Positions 22,537 through 29,665 of a stretch of DNA of 31,974 bases are shown piece by piece (within the stretch, counting starts at the first letter, position 1; each line of letters starts with the position of its first letter). The notes beneath the pieces are model-generated. The model was not told where the DNA came from. It searched no databases and saw only the letters and a list, made by a program, of their open reading frames with translations. Source of the stretch: Patescibacteria group bacterium (GTDB lineage Bacteria > Patescibacteriota > Microgenomatia > UBA1400 > PJMF01). The DNA is taken from the NCBI GenBank assembly GCA_018813375.1, contig JAHJBU010000002.1:1-31974 (forward strand), given 5' to 3'. The translations under genes and the position numbers were made by a program.

Positions 22537-22913
22537 AGTCTCCACCTTTCTATAACTTTCATCCAAGTAATACAAAAATTTTTATTTACTTTTTTATAAA
22601 ACTTTAATTTATAAGAATCATATCTTGCCTCAAGGTTAAATGAAGTTATTTCTTTTAATTCATCTTTTTGTTCTAAAGATAATTCGCATTCTATTTTTGT
22701 AGATAATAAAATCAAATCATGAACGGGCAAAGGGTGTCTATCTAAAATTTCAACGATCTTTCCCTTAAACAATTTTTCTAATGACAAATGCCCGAAAAAG
22801 AGTGCGTGATGATATTTTTTATTTTCTTGAAGTTTAAGCGCAGTATCCCAATCGTCCTCAGACGAACCGTACCAATAATCAAGGGCTTGTTGTTTGTATT
22901 GAGCTTTAGTCAT
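22512..22913 (-). CDS. HEPN-domain protein (toxin of HEPN/MNT pair)
   Basis: 133 aa from the ATG at 22913; a longer frame to 23015 crosses the promoter and is rejected. All-helical HEPN fold with KYHHALFFGHLSLEKLFKGKIVE and RHPLPVHDLILL, giving an Rx5H pattern that fits the Rx4-6H RNase motif. TGCTAAAAT (22921-22929) ends 7 nt before the start. Probable RNase toxin countered by the MNT protein encoded downstream. Confidence 0.85.
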   Translation of the reverse strand: MTKAQYKQQALDYWYGSSEDDWDTALKLQENKKYHHALFFGHLSLEKLFKGKIVEILDRHPLPVHDLILLSTKIECELSLEQKDELKEITSFNLEARYDSYKLKFYKKVNKNFCITWMKVIERWRLWIKDYSK

Positions 22914-22920
22914 CAGAGCT

Positions 22921-22929
22921 ATTTTAGCA
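22921..22929 (-). promoter_or_regulatory. Extended -10 (TGCTAAAAT) of the HEPN/MNT pair
   Basis: On the minus strand the box ends 7 nt before the ATG at 22913, predicting a leaderless transcript. No -35 of note. Confidence 0.5.
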
Positions 22930-23005
22930 GAAAAAATACAAAAAATGGTTAATCTATTACTTTTTCTCAATATTAAAAAAGGCAAAGCTACTTTACTGCA
23001 TTTTT

Positions 23006-23047
23006 GCATTGACATTGCATTGACATTTCTAAAATTTTCTCTACAAT
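23006..23047 (+). promoter_or_regulatory. Promoter and direct repeat of the BrnT/BrnA pair
   Basis: Two perfect 11-bp direct repeats GCATTGACATT (23006-23016, 23017-23027) each contain TTGACA. The second (23020-23025) pairs with TACAAT (23042-23047) at 16 bp, and the GTG start lies 6 nt further on. The repeat is a likely operator for the ribbon-helix-helix antitoxin. Confidence 0.65.
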
Positions 23048-23053
23048 ATATTT

Positions 23054-23335
23054 GTGCAGAGACAAAAACAAATTACTAAAAAGTTAGAATGGAGTGAAAC
23101 TAAAAATAAATGGTTAATTAAAAACAGAAACATCTCTTTTGAAAAAATAAAAGTTGCAATTGAGAAAGGACATATCTTAGACGATCAACAACACCCGCAA
23201 TTAAGTCACCAACGACTGCTGATTGTAGTTATTAATAATTACGCTTATGTAGCACCCTATGTAGAAGATGAACAAAAAATATTTTTTAAAACTATTTATC
23301 CTAGTAGAGAACATACCAAACAATACCTAAAATGA
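23054..23335 (+). CDS. BrnT-like toxin
   Basis: 93 aa from a GTG at 23054, the only plausible start codon before the conserved part. The BrnT pattern is visible: LEWSETKNKWLIKNRNISFEKI (usually W.xxK...N..KHGV.FE.A), then RLLIVVINNYAYVAPYVED and a C-terminal KTIYPSREHTKQYL with the typical R/S....Y. These are RelE-fold RNases. Its stop overlaps the antitoxin start (ATGA). The transcript is predicted to begin at the GTG itself. Confidence 0.8.
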   Translation: MQRQKQITKKLEWSETKNKWLIKNRNISFEKIKVAIEKGHILDDQQHPQLSHQRLLIVVINNYAYVAPYVEDEQKIFFKTIYPSREHTKQYLK

Positions 23336-23673
23336 AAAAATTTGATCCTTTTAAAAATCTCCAACTAGATAAAGAAGAACAGCAGATCGAGCGTGATATT
23401 GAAGCTGGTTTGTACAAAAGTGTTGACAATCTAGAGGAAAGAATTAAAGAAATTCAACAAGTTGCTAAAAACACTGGCAAAAAGACAGAGTCAATTAGTT
23501 TTAGAATTGATCCGCGCAATTTCTTAGACTTTAAAGCTAATGCCGCTAGAGAGGGTATACCTTATCAAACCCTAATTGGATCACTAATTCATAAATACAA
23601 CACTGGGCAACTAGTATTTAGGGATAGAAGTGAAGAAAAATACCAGGCTAGTAAAAAAAGCAAAAAAAACTAA
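23332..23673 (+). CDS. BrnA-like ribbon-helix-helix antitoxin
   Basis: 113 aa. A charged N-terminal region (QIERDIEAGLYKSVDNLEERIKEIQQ) precedes a ribbon-helix-helix domain, ESISFRIDPRNFLDFKANAAREGIPYQTLIGSLIHKY, of the CopG/BrnA type in which the SFRID strand contacts DNA. It overlaps the BrnT-like gene by 4 bases and should neutralise it and repress the repeat-bearing promoter at 23006-23047. It overlaps the convergent DUF4325-type gene by 4 bases. Confidence 0.85.
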   Translation: MKKFDPFKNLQLDKEEQQIERDIEAGLYKSVDNLEERIKEIQQVAKNTGKKTESISFRIDPRNFLDFKANAAREGIPYQTLIGSLIHKYNTGQLVFRDRSEEKYQASKKSKKN

Positions 23674-24701
23674 ATTGACCCAGTCACCCGTCGCACCATA
23701 AATTCAACCTCGTCATTCATTTTCACCGGCTCCAGGATAACCTGTGGATATTGATGCGCAAAAACGCGAAAAATCTCATCAGCAAAAGCCTGACCAACGG
23801 TTCTAACCTGATCAAAATCTAGAATAATATGCTGATACTGATCCAGTCCTTCTAAAATTCTCCTAGCTTGTGACCTGGAAACATAAACTGTATCTTGAGT
23901 AAATAACTTCACCCAAATTTTAGTTTTATCAAAATCATAGCCGTCTAGATCGGTTTGATAGGCTTTAAATACATCAACTAGTTTATCAGGGCTTTTTTTA
24001 TCAATCACTAGGGTGACTCTCGTGCCACGAAGATTTTTGGACAATTTTTCTACAAAAATATCTGGGAGAGTGTTATCAACTCTGACTCGATGCCAGTGGC
24101 TTTCTAAACTAAAAATCTTGACCGCCTTAGAAGTAAAAAAAATTCCTTGCCCAGAATGCTTGATCGGATCTGTTGTGACCTTACCTTTAAAAATATCTTG
24201 AATCGCTTCTAGCTCTGAAGCTAAATGGCGCTGTTTTTTAACTTTAGCAAAAACACCTACCCCTAAGTCGCGAATTATAATTTGTAGCTCTTGTTTATTA
24301 GCTTTATAACTTAGCTTAATTTTTTTAGAAGCTGAATGCTCTATGGCATTGTTAAGCATTTCTGAAAAAGCATAAGACAAAATGCTGTATACATTTGGTT
24401 TGAGATTTTGTTTCCAGTTAAGCTGATGGCTGAATTTTGTAAAAACCTGATCTTCTTGAAGATTTTCATTCTTTAACTCACGAGTTAATTCTTGATCCAG
24501 TGCAACAACGTTTTGGGGTAAAGTATAAAAAACCCCAGCTCCTGCCCCAAACTTAACCAAACTTCCTTGTTCCATCAAAATCCGTAAGTTTTTAGCCACA
24601 GACTGACGTGAATATCGATGTTTAATAACTTGTAAAACATCAGCATTTTTTATTTTTTTCTGACAAGTAGCTAGCTCTAAAATAGCTTGTTTAATTGACA
24701 T
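23670..24701 (-). CDS. Winged-helix, HATPase and STAS-like (DUF4325) protein
   Basis: 343 aa with three parts. Residues 1-65 look like a winged helix (YSRQSVAKNLRILMEQGSLVKF). Residues about 90-240 are a HATPase_c-type ATP-binding fold with FSEMLNNAIEHS (N box), RDLGVGVF (G1) and SGQGIFF (G2). The C-terminal 85 residues (DTVYVSRSQARRILEGLDQYQHIILDFDQVRTVGQAFADEIFRVF) fit the STAS-like DUF4325 domain. The domain mix recalls anti-sigma/anti-anti-sigma switches joined in one chain with a DNA-binding head. Function unproven. It has its own promoter with repeated TTTACA elements. Confidence 0.8.
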   Translation of the reverse strand: MSIKQAILELATCQKKIKNADVLQVIKHRYSRQSVAKNLRILMEQGSLVKFGAGAGVFYTLPQNVVALDQELTRELKNENLQEDQVFTKFSHQLNWKQNLKPNVYSILSYAFSEMLNNAIEHSASKKIKLSYKANKQELQIIIRDLGVGVFAKVKKQRHLASELEAIQDIFKGKVTTDPIKHSGQGIFFTSKAVKIFSLESHWHRVRVDNTLPDIFVEKLSKNLRGTRVTLVIDKKSPDKLVDVFKAYQTDLDGYDFDKTKIWVKLFTQDTVYVSRSQARRILEGLDQYQHIILDFDQVRTVGQAFADEIFRVFAHQYPQVILEPVKMNDEVEFMVRRVTGSI

Positions 24702-24716
24702 ATTTTTAAATAATTT

Positions 24717-24792
24717 TTAATGTTTTAATATAAAATGTAAAGTTATTGTAAACTACAAAACTAAAAATGTCAACTAAAATGTAAACTAAAAA
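24717..24792 (-). promoter_or_regulatory. Promoter with repeated elements before the DUF4325-type gene
   Basis: On the minus strand TTGACA (24768-24773), 17 bp, TACAAT (24745-24750) predicts a start near 24738. Four copies of the pattern (TA/AA)(G/C)TT(T/G)ACA(T/A)T lie between 24735 and 24792. A 22-base element at 24717-24738 at the start point is identical to 18824-18845. Confidence 0.55.
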
Positions 24793-24798
24793 CAGAAT

Positions 24799-26571
24799 TT
24801 ACTTTTTCTCAATATTAAATAATCCACTCTTAAGAGATACTGCTCCTGGTGCCCGCAAGTTAAACATTTTATAAAAATCATTTCCATTAATAGTCACGCT
24901 ACCCTTATCTGTTTGAAAGGTCACATTGGCTGTAACACCATTGTTTGCATAAGTTACTGAAACTCCGCTGACGCTAGAATAGCCTCCACTTAAACTATCA
25001 GCTTTATTTCTCAATTCATTAATTGAATAGGGATTTCCACCCCAGCATGGACCAATTGCTCCAATGCGATCATCACTTTGTCCATGCTTAACTAATATCA
25101 CCCAAGCATTAATAATGTCAGCCATTTCGCTGCTTGTTAACCAAGGATGGCTACTGCCACAGCTGTCACCACTTCGTCTTTTATACCAAGCTTTATAAAA
25201 CCAAGGACTGCCGGAAATTTTCTCATAAGCTTGACTCGTCCAACCACTTTGACCATTTTTAGTATCCCAAAATCCAGGTGTAGAATACCCTGAATTATAA
25301 CTAGATGAGTATGACTCTTGATAACCTCCAGAGCTAGCTGCATATTGAGCCCATAAAGGACTCCCATTAGCAATCATCACCCAACCTGAGGTAGCATTTA
25401 CTGCTTCCTCCCACTTCCCACCCTTATTAACTGATTTATATACCTGACAACTTTCGGTCATACAAATACAGCCCCTGTTTTTTACAGTAGCCAATGCATA
25501 ACTTTTTGCAGCAATAGCTTGTGCTTTTAGCGCCTCCATTCCCCCATCATCACCCCAAGAACCAGGAACCTCATATATTCTTTTTGCATAAGTCTCCAGA
25601 TCAACTGATCCTTGATCGCAAATTAACTCCAACTTTCCATTAACTTGGACATATCTTCCTAAAACAATAGTCTCACTAAGGTAGTCTTTTTTTAATTCAA
25701 TACTAGAGCCGTAATATGCTTTCAGTATTGTTTCCGCATCTTGCCCACTTTTTGCTCGTCCATATGCCCCATACTGGCTCATACCTTTAAAATGTGGAGC
25801 TCCAAAGCTAAAAGCTGCAAAAGCTGGTGAAAATCCTGGATTATAATCTGGTCTACTAGCTGGATCATCAGCTGGAGGGACATCACCAACTGTAGTTTTA
25901 AAAGTTCCAGATTTTTCACTCATAATCTCTTGTTGCCTAGCACTTAAAGCCGCAATTTTCCCAGAAAGCTCTTGCTGATAATCTTTAGCCCCTTTTATTT
26001 CAACTCTAAAAAAATCTGCTTGTTCATCTAATTGTTTTTCCAATGCTGCTAGCTTCACTTGATCTTGCTCTAGTTGGACCCTATCAGCTTCTAGTTGCCC
26101 AATGTCCTGACTAATGCCCTCGATCAAACGATTGTCTTGGGCTTTAATAGAACTACGATATGCCATATCTTTAGTAAATTTAGCTGCATCTTGAGTGGCT
26201 AAAAAAGTCATAAAGGGAGAAAATGTGCGGCTGCGTTTATACTGCTGTGCAATACGTTTAGATAAAATATGATACTGAATTGTCAGCTCTTCTTCTCGAT
26301 CTTTAATATCTGCCGCCAACTCAATTGATTTATTTTTTGCAGTTGCAATGCCGTTGCGAGCTGAGATGATTCTAGATTCAAGACCAGACAATTCTTCCTC
26401 TAGTGGCTTAGTAGCATTAACTGAAAGTTTCTTAAGATGTTCTAGCTCATCAATTTCTCGCTGAAGGGTTGTAACTGGATCTTCCGCAAAAATATAAGAG
26501 GTGTTAATTACAACCAACCATACTGAAACTAAGCTAAATAAAAATATTAACCATTTGATGGCTTTGGGCAT
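24799..26571 (-). CDS. SpoIID/LytB-domain protein with N-terminal coiled coil
   Basis: 590 aa, exported. A signal peptide (residues about 7-29) is followed by a long coiled coil (about 33-220, PcsB/CwlO-like, with ELEHLKK and QLEADRVQLEQDQVKLAALEKQL). A Ser/Pro linker leads to a SpoIID domain: FKGMSQYGAYGRAKSGQDAETILKAYYG, EALKAQAIAAKSYALA and CQVYKSV, the usual GMSQYGA, AQAvaaRtYa and CqvY blocks. SpoIID-type enzymes cut peptidoglycan glycan strands after removal of stem peptides. Here HFKGMSQ replaces the common GHGxGMSQ. A role in cell-wall remodelling or division is inferred. TGCTACACT ends 6 nt before the ATG. Confidence 0.9.
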   Translation of the reverse strand: MPKAIKWLIFLFSLVSVWLVVINTSYIFAEDPVTTLQREIDELEHLKKLSVNATKPLEEELSGLESRIISARNGIATAKNKSIELAADIKDREEELTIQYHILSKRIAQQYKRSRTFSPFMTFLATQDAAKFTKDMAYRSSIKAQDNRLIEGISQDIGQLEADRVQLEQDQVKLAALEKQLDEQADFFRVEIKGAKDYQQELSGKIAALSARQQEIMSEKSGTFKTTVGDVPPADDPASRPDYNPGFSPAFAAFSFGAPHFKGMSQYGAYGRAKSGQDAETILKAYYGSSIELKKDYLSETIVLGRYVQVNGKLELICDQGSVDLETYAKRIYEVPGSWGDDGGMEALKAQAIAAKSYALATVKNRGCICMTESCQVYKSVNKGGKWEEAVNATSGWVMIANGSPLWAQYAASSGGYQESYSSSYNSGYSTPGFWDTKNGQSGWTSQAYEKISGSPWFYKAWYKRRSGDSCGSSHPWLTSSEMADIINAWVILVKHGQSDDRIGAIGPCWGGNPYSINELRNKADSLSGGYSSVSGVSVTYANNGVTANVTFQTDKGSVTINGNDFYKMFNLRAPGAVSLKSGLFNIEKK

Positions 26572-26577
26572 GATTTA

Positions 26578-26586
26578 AGTGTAGCA
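26578..26586 (-). promoter_or_regulatory. Extended -10 (TGCTACACT) of the SpoIID gene
   Basis: On the minus strand the hexamer TACACT (26578-26583) preceded by TGC ends 6 nt before the ATG at 26571. A weaker match to consensus than others in the window, but with the same spacing. Confidence 0.4.
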
Positions 26587-26596
26587 GACATAAAAC

Positions 26597-26625
26597 TTGA
26601 CGGCTATTTCTAATCAAGATAAAAT
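26597..26625 (+). promoter_or_regulatory. Promoter of the second PIN module
   Basis: TTGACG (26597-26602), 17 bp, TAAAAT (26620-26625). Predicted start about 26632, which places the first in-frame ATG (26624) inside the -10 and favours the ATG at 26636 as the true start. Confidence 0.6.
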
Positions 26626-26635
26626 GAGTATTACT

Positions 26636-26944
26636 ATGGATCATACTTATCTTCATACCAAACCACAATATAGCCCTGTACCGGTCAAGCGCATTACTGT
26701 GAGTATGCCAGAGTATGTGTATGACCGCCTTCAACAATTACCTAAAGGCACAATTAGCCAGTTTGTAACAGAAGGAGTGCAAGAAAAATTTATTTATCCA
26801 AAAAAGTTAGCAAAAAAAACTAAAAAACAAAAGCAGTTCTCTGTAAAAGCTATTAGTGAGTTCATTGAATTGACTAAAGAAGCTCCCTTACCTAATATGC
26901 CTTGGCCAGAGATGAAAAAACTGATGAGAAAAGGATTGGCATGA
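26636..26944 (+). CDS. Ribbon-helix-helix-like antitoxin of PIN pair
   Basis: 102 aa from the ATG at 26636 (preferred because the earlier ATG lies in the -10 box). After a short lead, VKRITVSMPEYVYDRLQQL resembles the CopG-type strand-helix used for DNA binding. The C-terminal half is basic then acidic (KKLAKKTKKQKQF, EFIELTKEAPLPNMPWPEMKKLM), as in antitoxins that wrap a PIN toxin. The stop overlaps the toxin start (ATGA). Confidence 0.75.
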   Translation: MDHTYLHTKPQYSPVPVKRITVSMPEYVYDRLQQLPKGTISQFVTEGVQEKFIYPKKLAKKTKKQKQFSVKAISEFIELTKEAPLPNMPWPEMKKLMRKGLA

Positions 26945-27354
26945 AGTGGGTAGTAGTTGATGCTTCAGTTATAATAAAAGCAATTAGTCAAGACAATTTA
27001 CAAGTCAAAAAAAAAATTAGTTCTTTGCTCAAAAAAGTTGAACAAGATAAAACACACCTTTTTGCTCCACCAATTTTTTGGGCAGAGTGTGCTAATGCGC
27101 TACGCTTCTCAAATAAAGACAAAAAAGAAAACCAAAATAATTTACAAAAAATATTTAACCTTCCTATCCGCTTAACTCAACCAACAAGTAAAAGTATTAT
27201 GAGATCATTAGAGATTAGTCAGCAATTGGGTGACACTGTTTACGACTCTTGGTATCACGTTACTGCCTTATGGTTGGGGGCGATTTTTATCACTGCCGAT
27301 AAAAAATACTACAATAAGGCTAAAAATATTGGGAGCATTGAATACTGGGGATAA
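26941..27354 (+). CDS. PIN-domain toxin (VapC-like)
   Basis: 137 aa from the ATG at 26941, overlapping the antitoxin stop. PIN acidic residues are seen in VVVDASVIIKAI near the N terminus, WAECANALR (about 43-51), a central YDSWYHVTALW with Asp, and FITADKKYYNKAK near the end. All four usual positions are filled, so RNase activity is likely. The target RNA is unknown. Confidence 0.88.
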   Translation: MKWVVVDASVIIKAISQDNLQVKKKISSLLKKVEQDKTHLFAPPIFWAECANALRFSNKDKKENQNNLQKIFNLPIRLTQPTSKSIMRSLEISQQLGDTVYDSWYHVTALWLGAIFITADKKYYNKAKNIGSIEYWG

Positions 27355-27502
27355 AGCACCTTAAGGTAAAACCAATTACAACCTAAATTGTTACAACTCA
27401 AATTGTAAACGGTAATTAGAGATGAGCTACTTCAACAAAAATAAGCCCTGTTACTAAAACCTCACCTTTTAGTTCTTTCCGCAGATGAGGTAGAATAAAG
27501 AA
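27355..27502 (+). promoter_or_regulatory. Regulatory region before the pilin-like operon
   Basis: 148 bases without a gene. TAGAAT (27491-27496) ends 6 nt before the GTG at 27503. ACCTCA (27459-27464) and TGAGGT (27486-27491) form an inverted repeat spanning the promoter. Further up, TTACAA (27376-27381, 27391-27396) and TTGTAA (27403-27408) form a second cluster. Both could be operators. Confidence 0.45.
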
Positions 27503-28837
27503 GTGAAAAAGAAAAAAGTTATTAGTGTTGGATTATTTTTAATCCTTTTTTCATTTAGCTTTTCTCATATAGAGGCAAGTAGTATTCCTGTGGAATGTAA
27601 TACCACCATTAGTGGGGAGGTAGTAAACGGGAATCATACAGTAACAGTTTATCCGACAATACAAAACTCCGATGATCCCTCTGAATGGCCCGTTACAATT
27701 TGCATTAATGTGGCCGATGCAGCTAATCATGTAAAACAATGTTTGACTACTGGCTCACAAATAAAATTCTTTGTCAAGACTGGCTGGTTAGGAGGAGGAT
27801 TAATTGGGGGGTGGAAAGATTTTAATCTAATTAATTCAGGAAATAATTGCTATTCAGGAATTATTAGACTAGACCTTATTAATGGTTGGGCCACTTATAA
27901 AACTATAGTCAAAACAACCGAGGGAGGTTGCGATAACAAACAAATTTGCCAAGATATAAATATAAAATTTGATGAAACATCTAATAGTGAAATTTCAGAT
28001 GAATGCAAAAAGGCTGAAGATGACTTTAGCGACTGCGGTTGGGTTAGTTTTAAGAATGACTTTCTTATGATTAATAAACCCATAACTATAAACCATAAAT
28101 TAAATGCACTGCTTAATGATGAAAATTGTCCAAATCAATGGGCTGTTAAATATGAGCTCTTTGGTCCAAGTGGATATATACAAAGTGGACAAGAATTAAA
28201 TTATAGTGGGGGTTCAATCTCTTTCACTCCAACAGAGATTGGTGATCACTCCATAAGATTTGAAACTTATAATCCCGTTTGTGATTACACTCAGCCAGGA
28301 ATTAACAATATCTCAACATGTAAAACTAGAATTTGTGATATTAATTTTCCCGTTTGTGCACCAGGATTTGAAGAAGAATGCGATGTAAAAAATTTAATTA
28401 TTGAAGATGAAGATATAAGTGAGCCATACGAAATCTGCAACCAAATTCCAGAAACAGAAAAGAATGCTGATGGAACCATCACCAACAACGAACAGTATGA
28501 TCAATGCCTAGAGTGCTTTAACCAAGATGCAGACGGCGATGGCAAAGGAGACGGCATCTGGACTGCCATTGGCTGTATTGATACCTCATCCACCCAAGGT
28601 ATAGTTGGCAAGCTCATGACTGTTGGAATTGGAATTGCTGGTGGGATTGCTTTACTTATGATCTTAGCCTCAGCCTTCTTATTTGCTACTTCTGAGGGTG
28701 AACCAAAGCGCACTAGTGAGGCCAAAGAAATCCTGACCTCAGCTATTGTTGGTCTGCTCTTTATTATCTTTTCCGTAACTATTTTACAGTTTATTGGGGT
28801 AAATATTCTAAAAATACCTGAATTTGGAGCTGGCTAA
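27503..28837 (+). CDS. Secreted protein with C-terminal VirB2/TrbC-like membrane pair
   Basis: 444 aa from a GTG. A signal peptide (about 1-26) leads to a cysteine-containing, beta-rich extracellular part (about 27-340) of unknown fold. A Ca-binding-like DADGDGKGDG (about 344-353) follows. The last 80 residues have two membrane helices (GKLMTVGIGIAGGIALLMILASAFLFAT and ILTSAIVGLLFIIFSVTILQFIGV) joined by a basic loop (EPKRTSEAKE). This resembles the VirB2/TrbC pilin topology common in CPR type IV secretion-like clusters. It precedes a gene with a similar C-terminal pair, so the two may form surface or secretion structures. Exact role unknown. Confidence 0.7.
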   Translation: MKKKKVISVGLFLILFSFSFSHIEASSIPVECNTTISGEVVNGNHTVTVYPTIQNSDDPSEWPVTICINVADAANHVKQCLTTGSQIKFFVKTGWLGGGLIGGWKDFNLINSGNNCYSGIIRLDLINGWATYKTIVKTTEGGCDNKQICQDINIKFDETSNSEISDECKKAEDDFSDCGWVSFKNDFLMINKPITINHKLNALLNDENCPNQWAVKYELFGPSGYIQSGQELNYSGGSISFTPTEIGDHSIRFETYNPVCDYTQPGINNISTCKTRICDINFPVCAPGFEEECDVKNLIIEDEDISEPYEICNQIPETEKNADGTITNNEQYDQCLECFNQDADGDGKGDGIWTAIGCIDTSSTQGIVGKLMTVGIGIAGGIALLMILASAFLFATSEGEPKRTSEAKEILTSAIVGLLFIIFSVTILQFIGVNILKIPEFGAG

Positions 28838-28838
28838 A

Positions 28839-29639
28839 ATGAAAAAAGCACTTATAACTATTTTAGTCTTATTTACAGCCATCATTACAGCTTATAACAG
28901 CCCTACTTATGCCCAAGCTTGCCCCATCGACACCGATCTAGAATTTACCAATGAAGCTGAATGCAATGCCCGCTGTTACACCAATGATGGTCAAAAAGGA
29001 ACTTGCGAAGGCCCAGACAATAAATGCTGTAATTTTCCAACAGTAATTGCTCAAACTTGCCCAGATGGAAGTCACGATTATGGTCAACAATGTGCCACTG
29101 CATGTAATACTAACTGTATTGGACCTAATCTCAACTGCTGTGTCGACGAAGCTTGTCCTAGCGACACCGATCTAGAATTTACCAATGGAGCTGAGTGCAA
29201 TGCCCGCTGTTATACAAATGACGGTCAACAAGGAACTTGTGAAGGTCCAGATGATAAATGTTGTAATTTATCAAAAATAATAGATGATGACGATATTGGA
29301 GGAGCCGGCGATCCTGTCACCAGAGATACTCTAAACTCTCTCAATCCCCTTATTCAACAAAATTCCGGCGATGAGCCAAGCTTGCCCACGGAACTTTCCA
29401 CCCCCGGTGGTATTGTCTCTCGGTTTCTTGGTAAATTTGCCTTTCCTATTGCCGGGCTGATTTTATTTGTAATGCTGGTTTGGGGCGGATTTGAAATGAT
29501 GGCAGGAGCTACCACAAAAAAATCTCTTGACGCTGGCAAGCAACGCGTTGCTGCTGCCCTAGGTGGCTTCTTGCTTTTATTCGCCTCTTACTGGATTGCC
29601 AAAATTTTAGAAATGATGTTTGGGATTAAAATTTTATAA
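28839..29639 (+). CDS. Cysteine-rich protein with VirB2/TrbC-like C terminus
   Basis: 266 aa from the ATG at 28839, with GGAG 9 nt upstream. Signal peptide (about 1-26), then two near-identical cysteine-rich modules (about residues 31-66 and 109-144, each with CNARCYTNDGQ and GTCEGP) flanking a related shorter Cys block (CPDGSHDYGQQC). After an acidic linker come two membrane helices (FAFPIAGLILFVMLVWGGFEMM and RVAAALGGFLLLFASYWIAKIL) around a basic loop (TTKKSLDAGKQR), the VirB2/TrbC pattern. The two modules are about 90 percent alike even in DNA, so the duplication is recent or kept uniform. Probably disulphide-bonded outside the cell and partner of the previous protein. Confidence 0.72.
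   Translation: MKKALITILVLFTAIITAYNSPTYAQACPIDTDLEFTNEAECNARCYTNDGQKGTCEGPDNKCCNFPTVIAQTCPDGSHDYGQQCATACNTNCIGPNLNCCVDEACPSDTDLEFTNGAECNARCYTNDGQQGTCEGPDDKCCNLSKIIDDDDIGGAGDPVTRDTLNSLNPLIQQNSGDEPSLPTELSTPGGIVSRFLGKFAFPIAGLILFVMLVWGGFEMMAGATTKKSLDAGKQRVAAALGGFLLLFASYWIAKILEMMFGIKIL
28929..29271. repeat. Duplicated 110-bp cysteine-module segment
   Basis: The segments beginning GACACCGATCTAGAATTTAC at 28929 and 29163 (offset 234 bp, 78 codons) stay nearly identical for about 108 bases, coding for the two Cys-rich modules. Confidence 0.85.
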
Positions 29640-29665
29640 ACTATCTCCAAAACCACTAGCTCCCG

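Noticed and set aside
22914..23015. Extended start of the HEPN protein
   Set aside because: The extra 34 residues cross a good extended -10 box and lack HEPN features; the ATG at 22913 is preferred.
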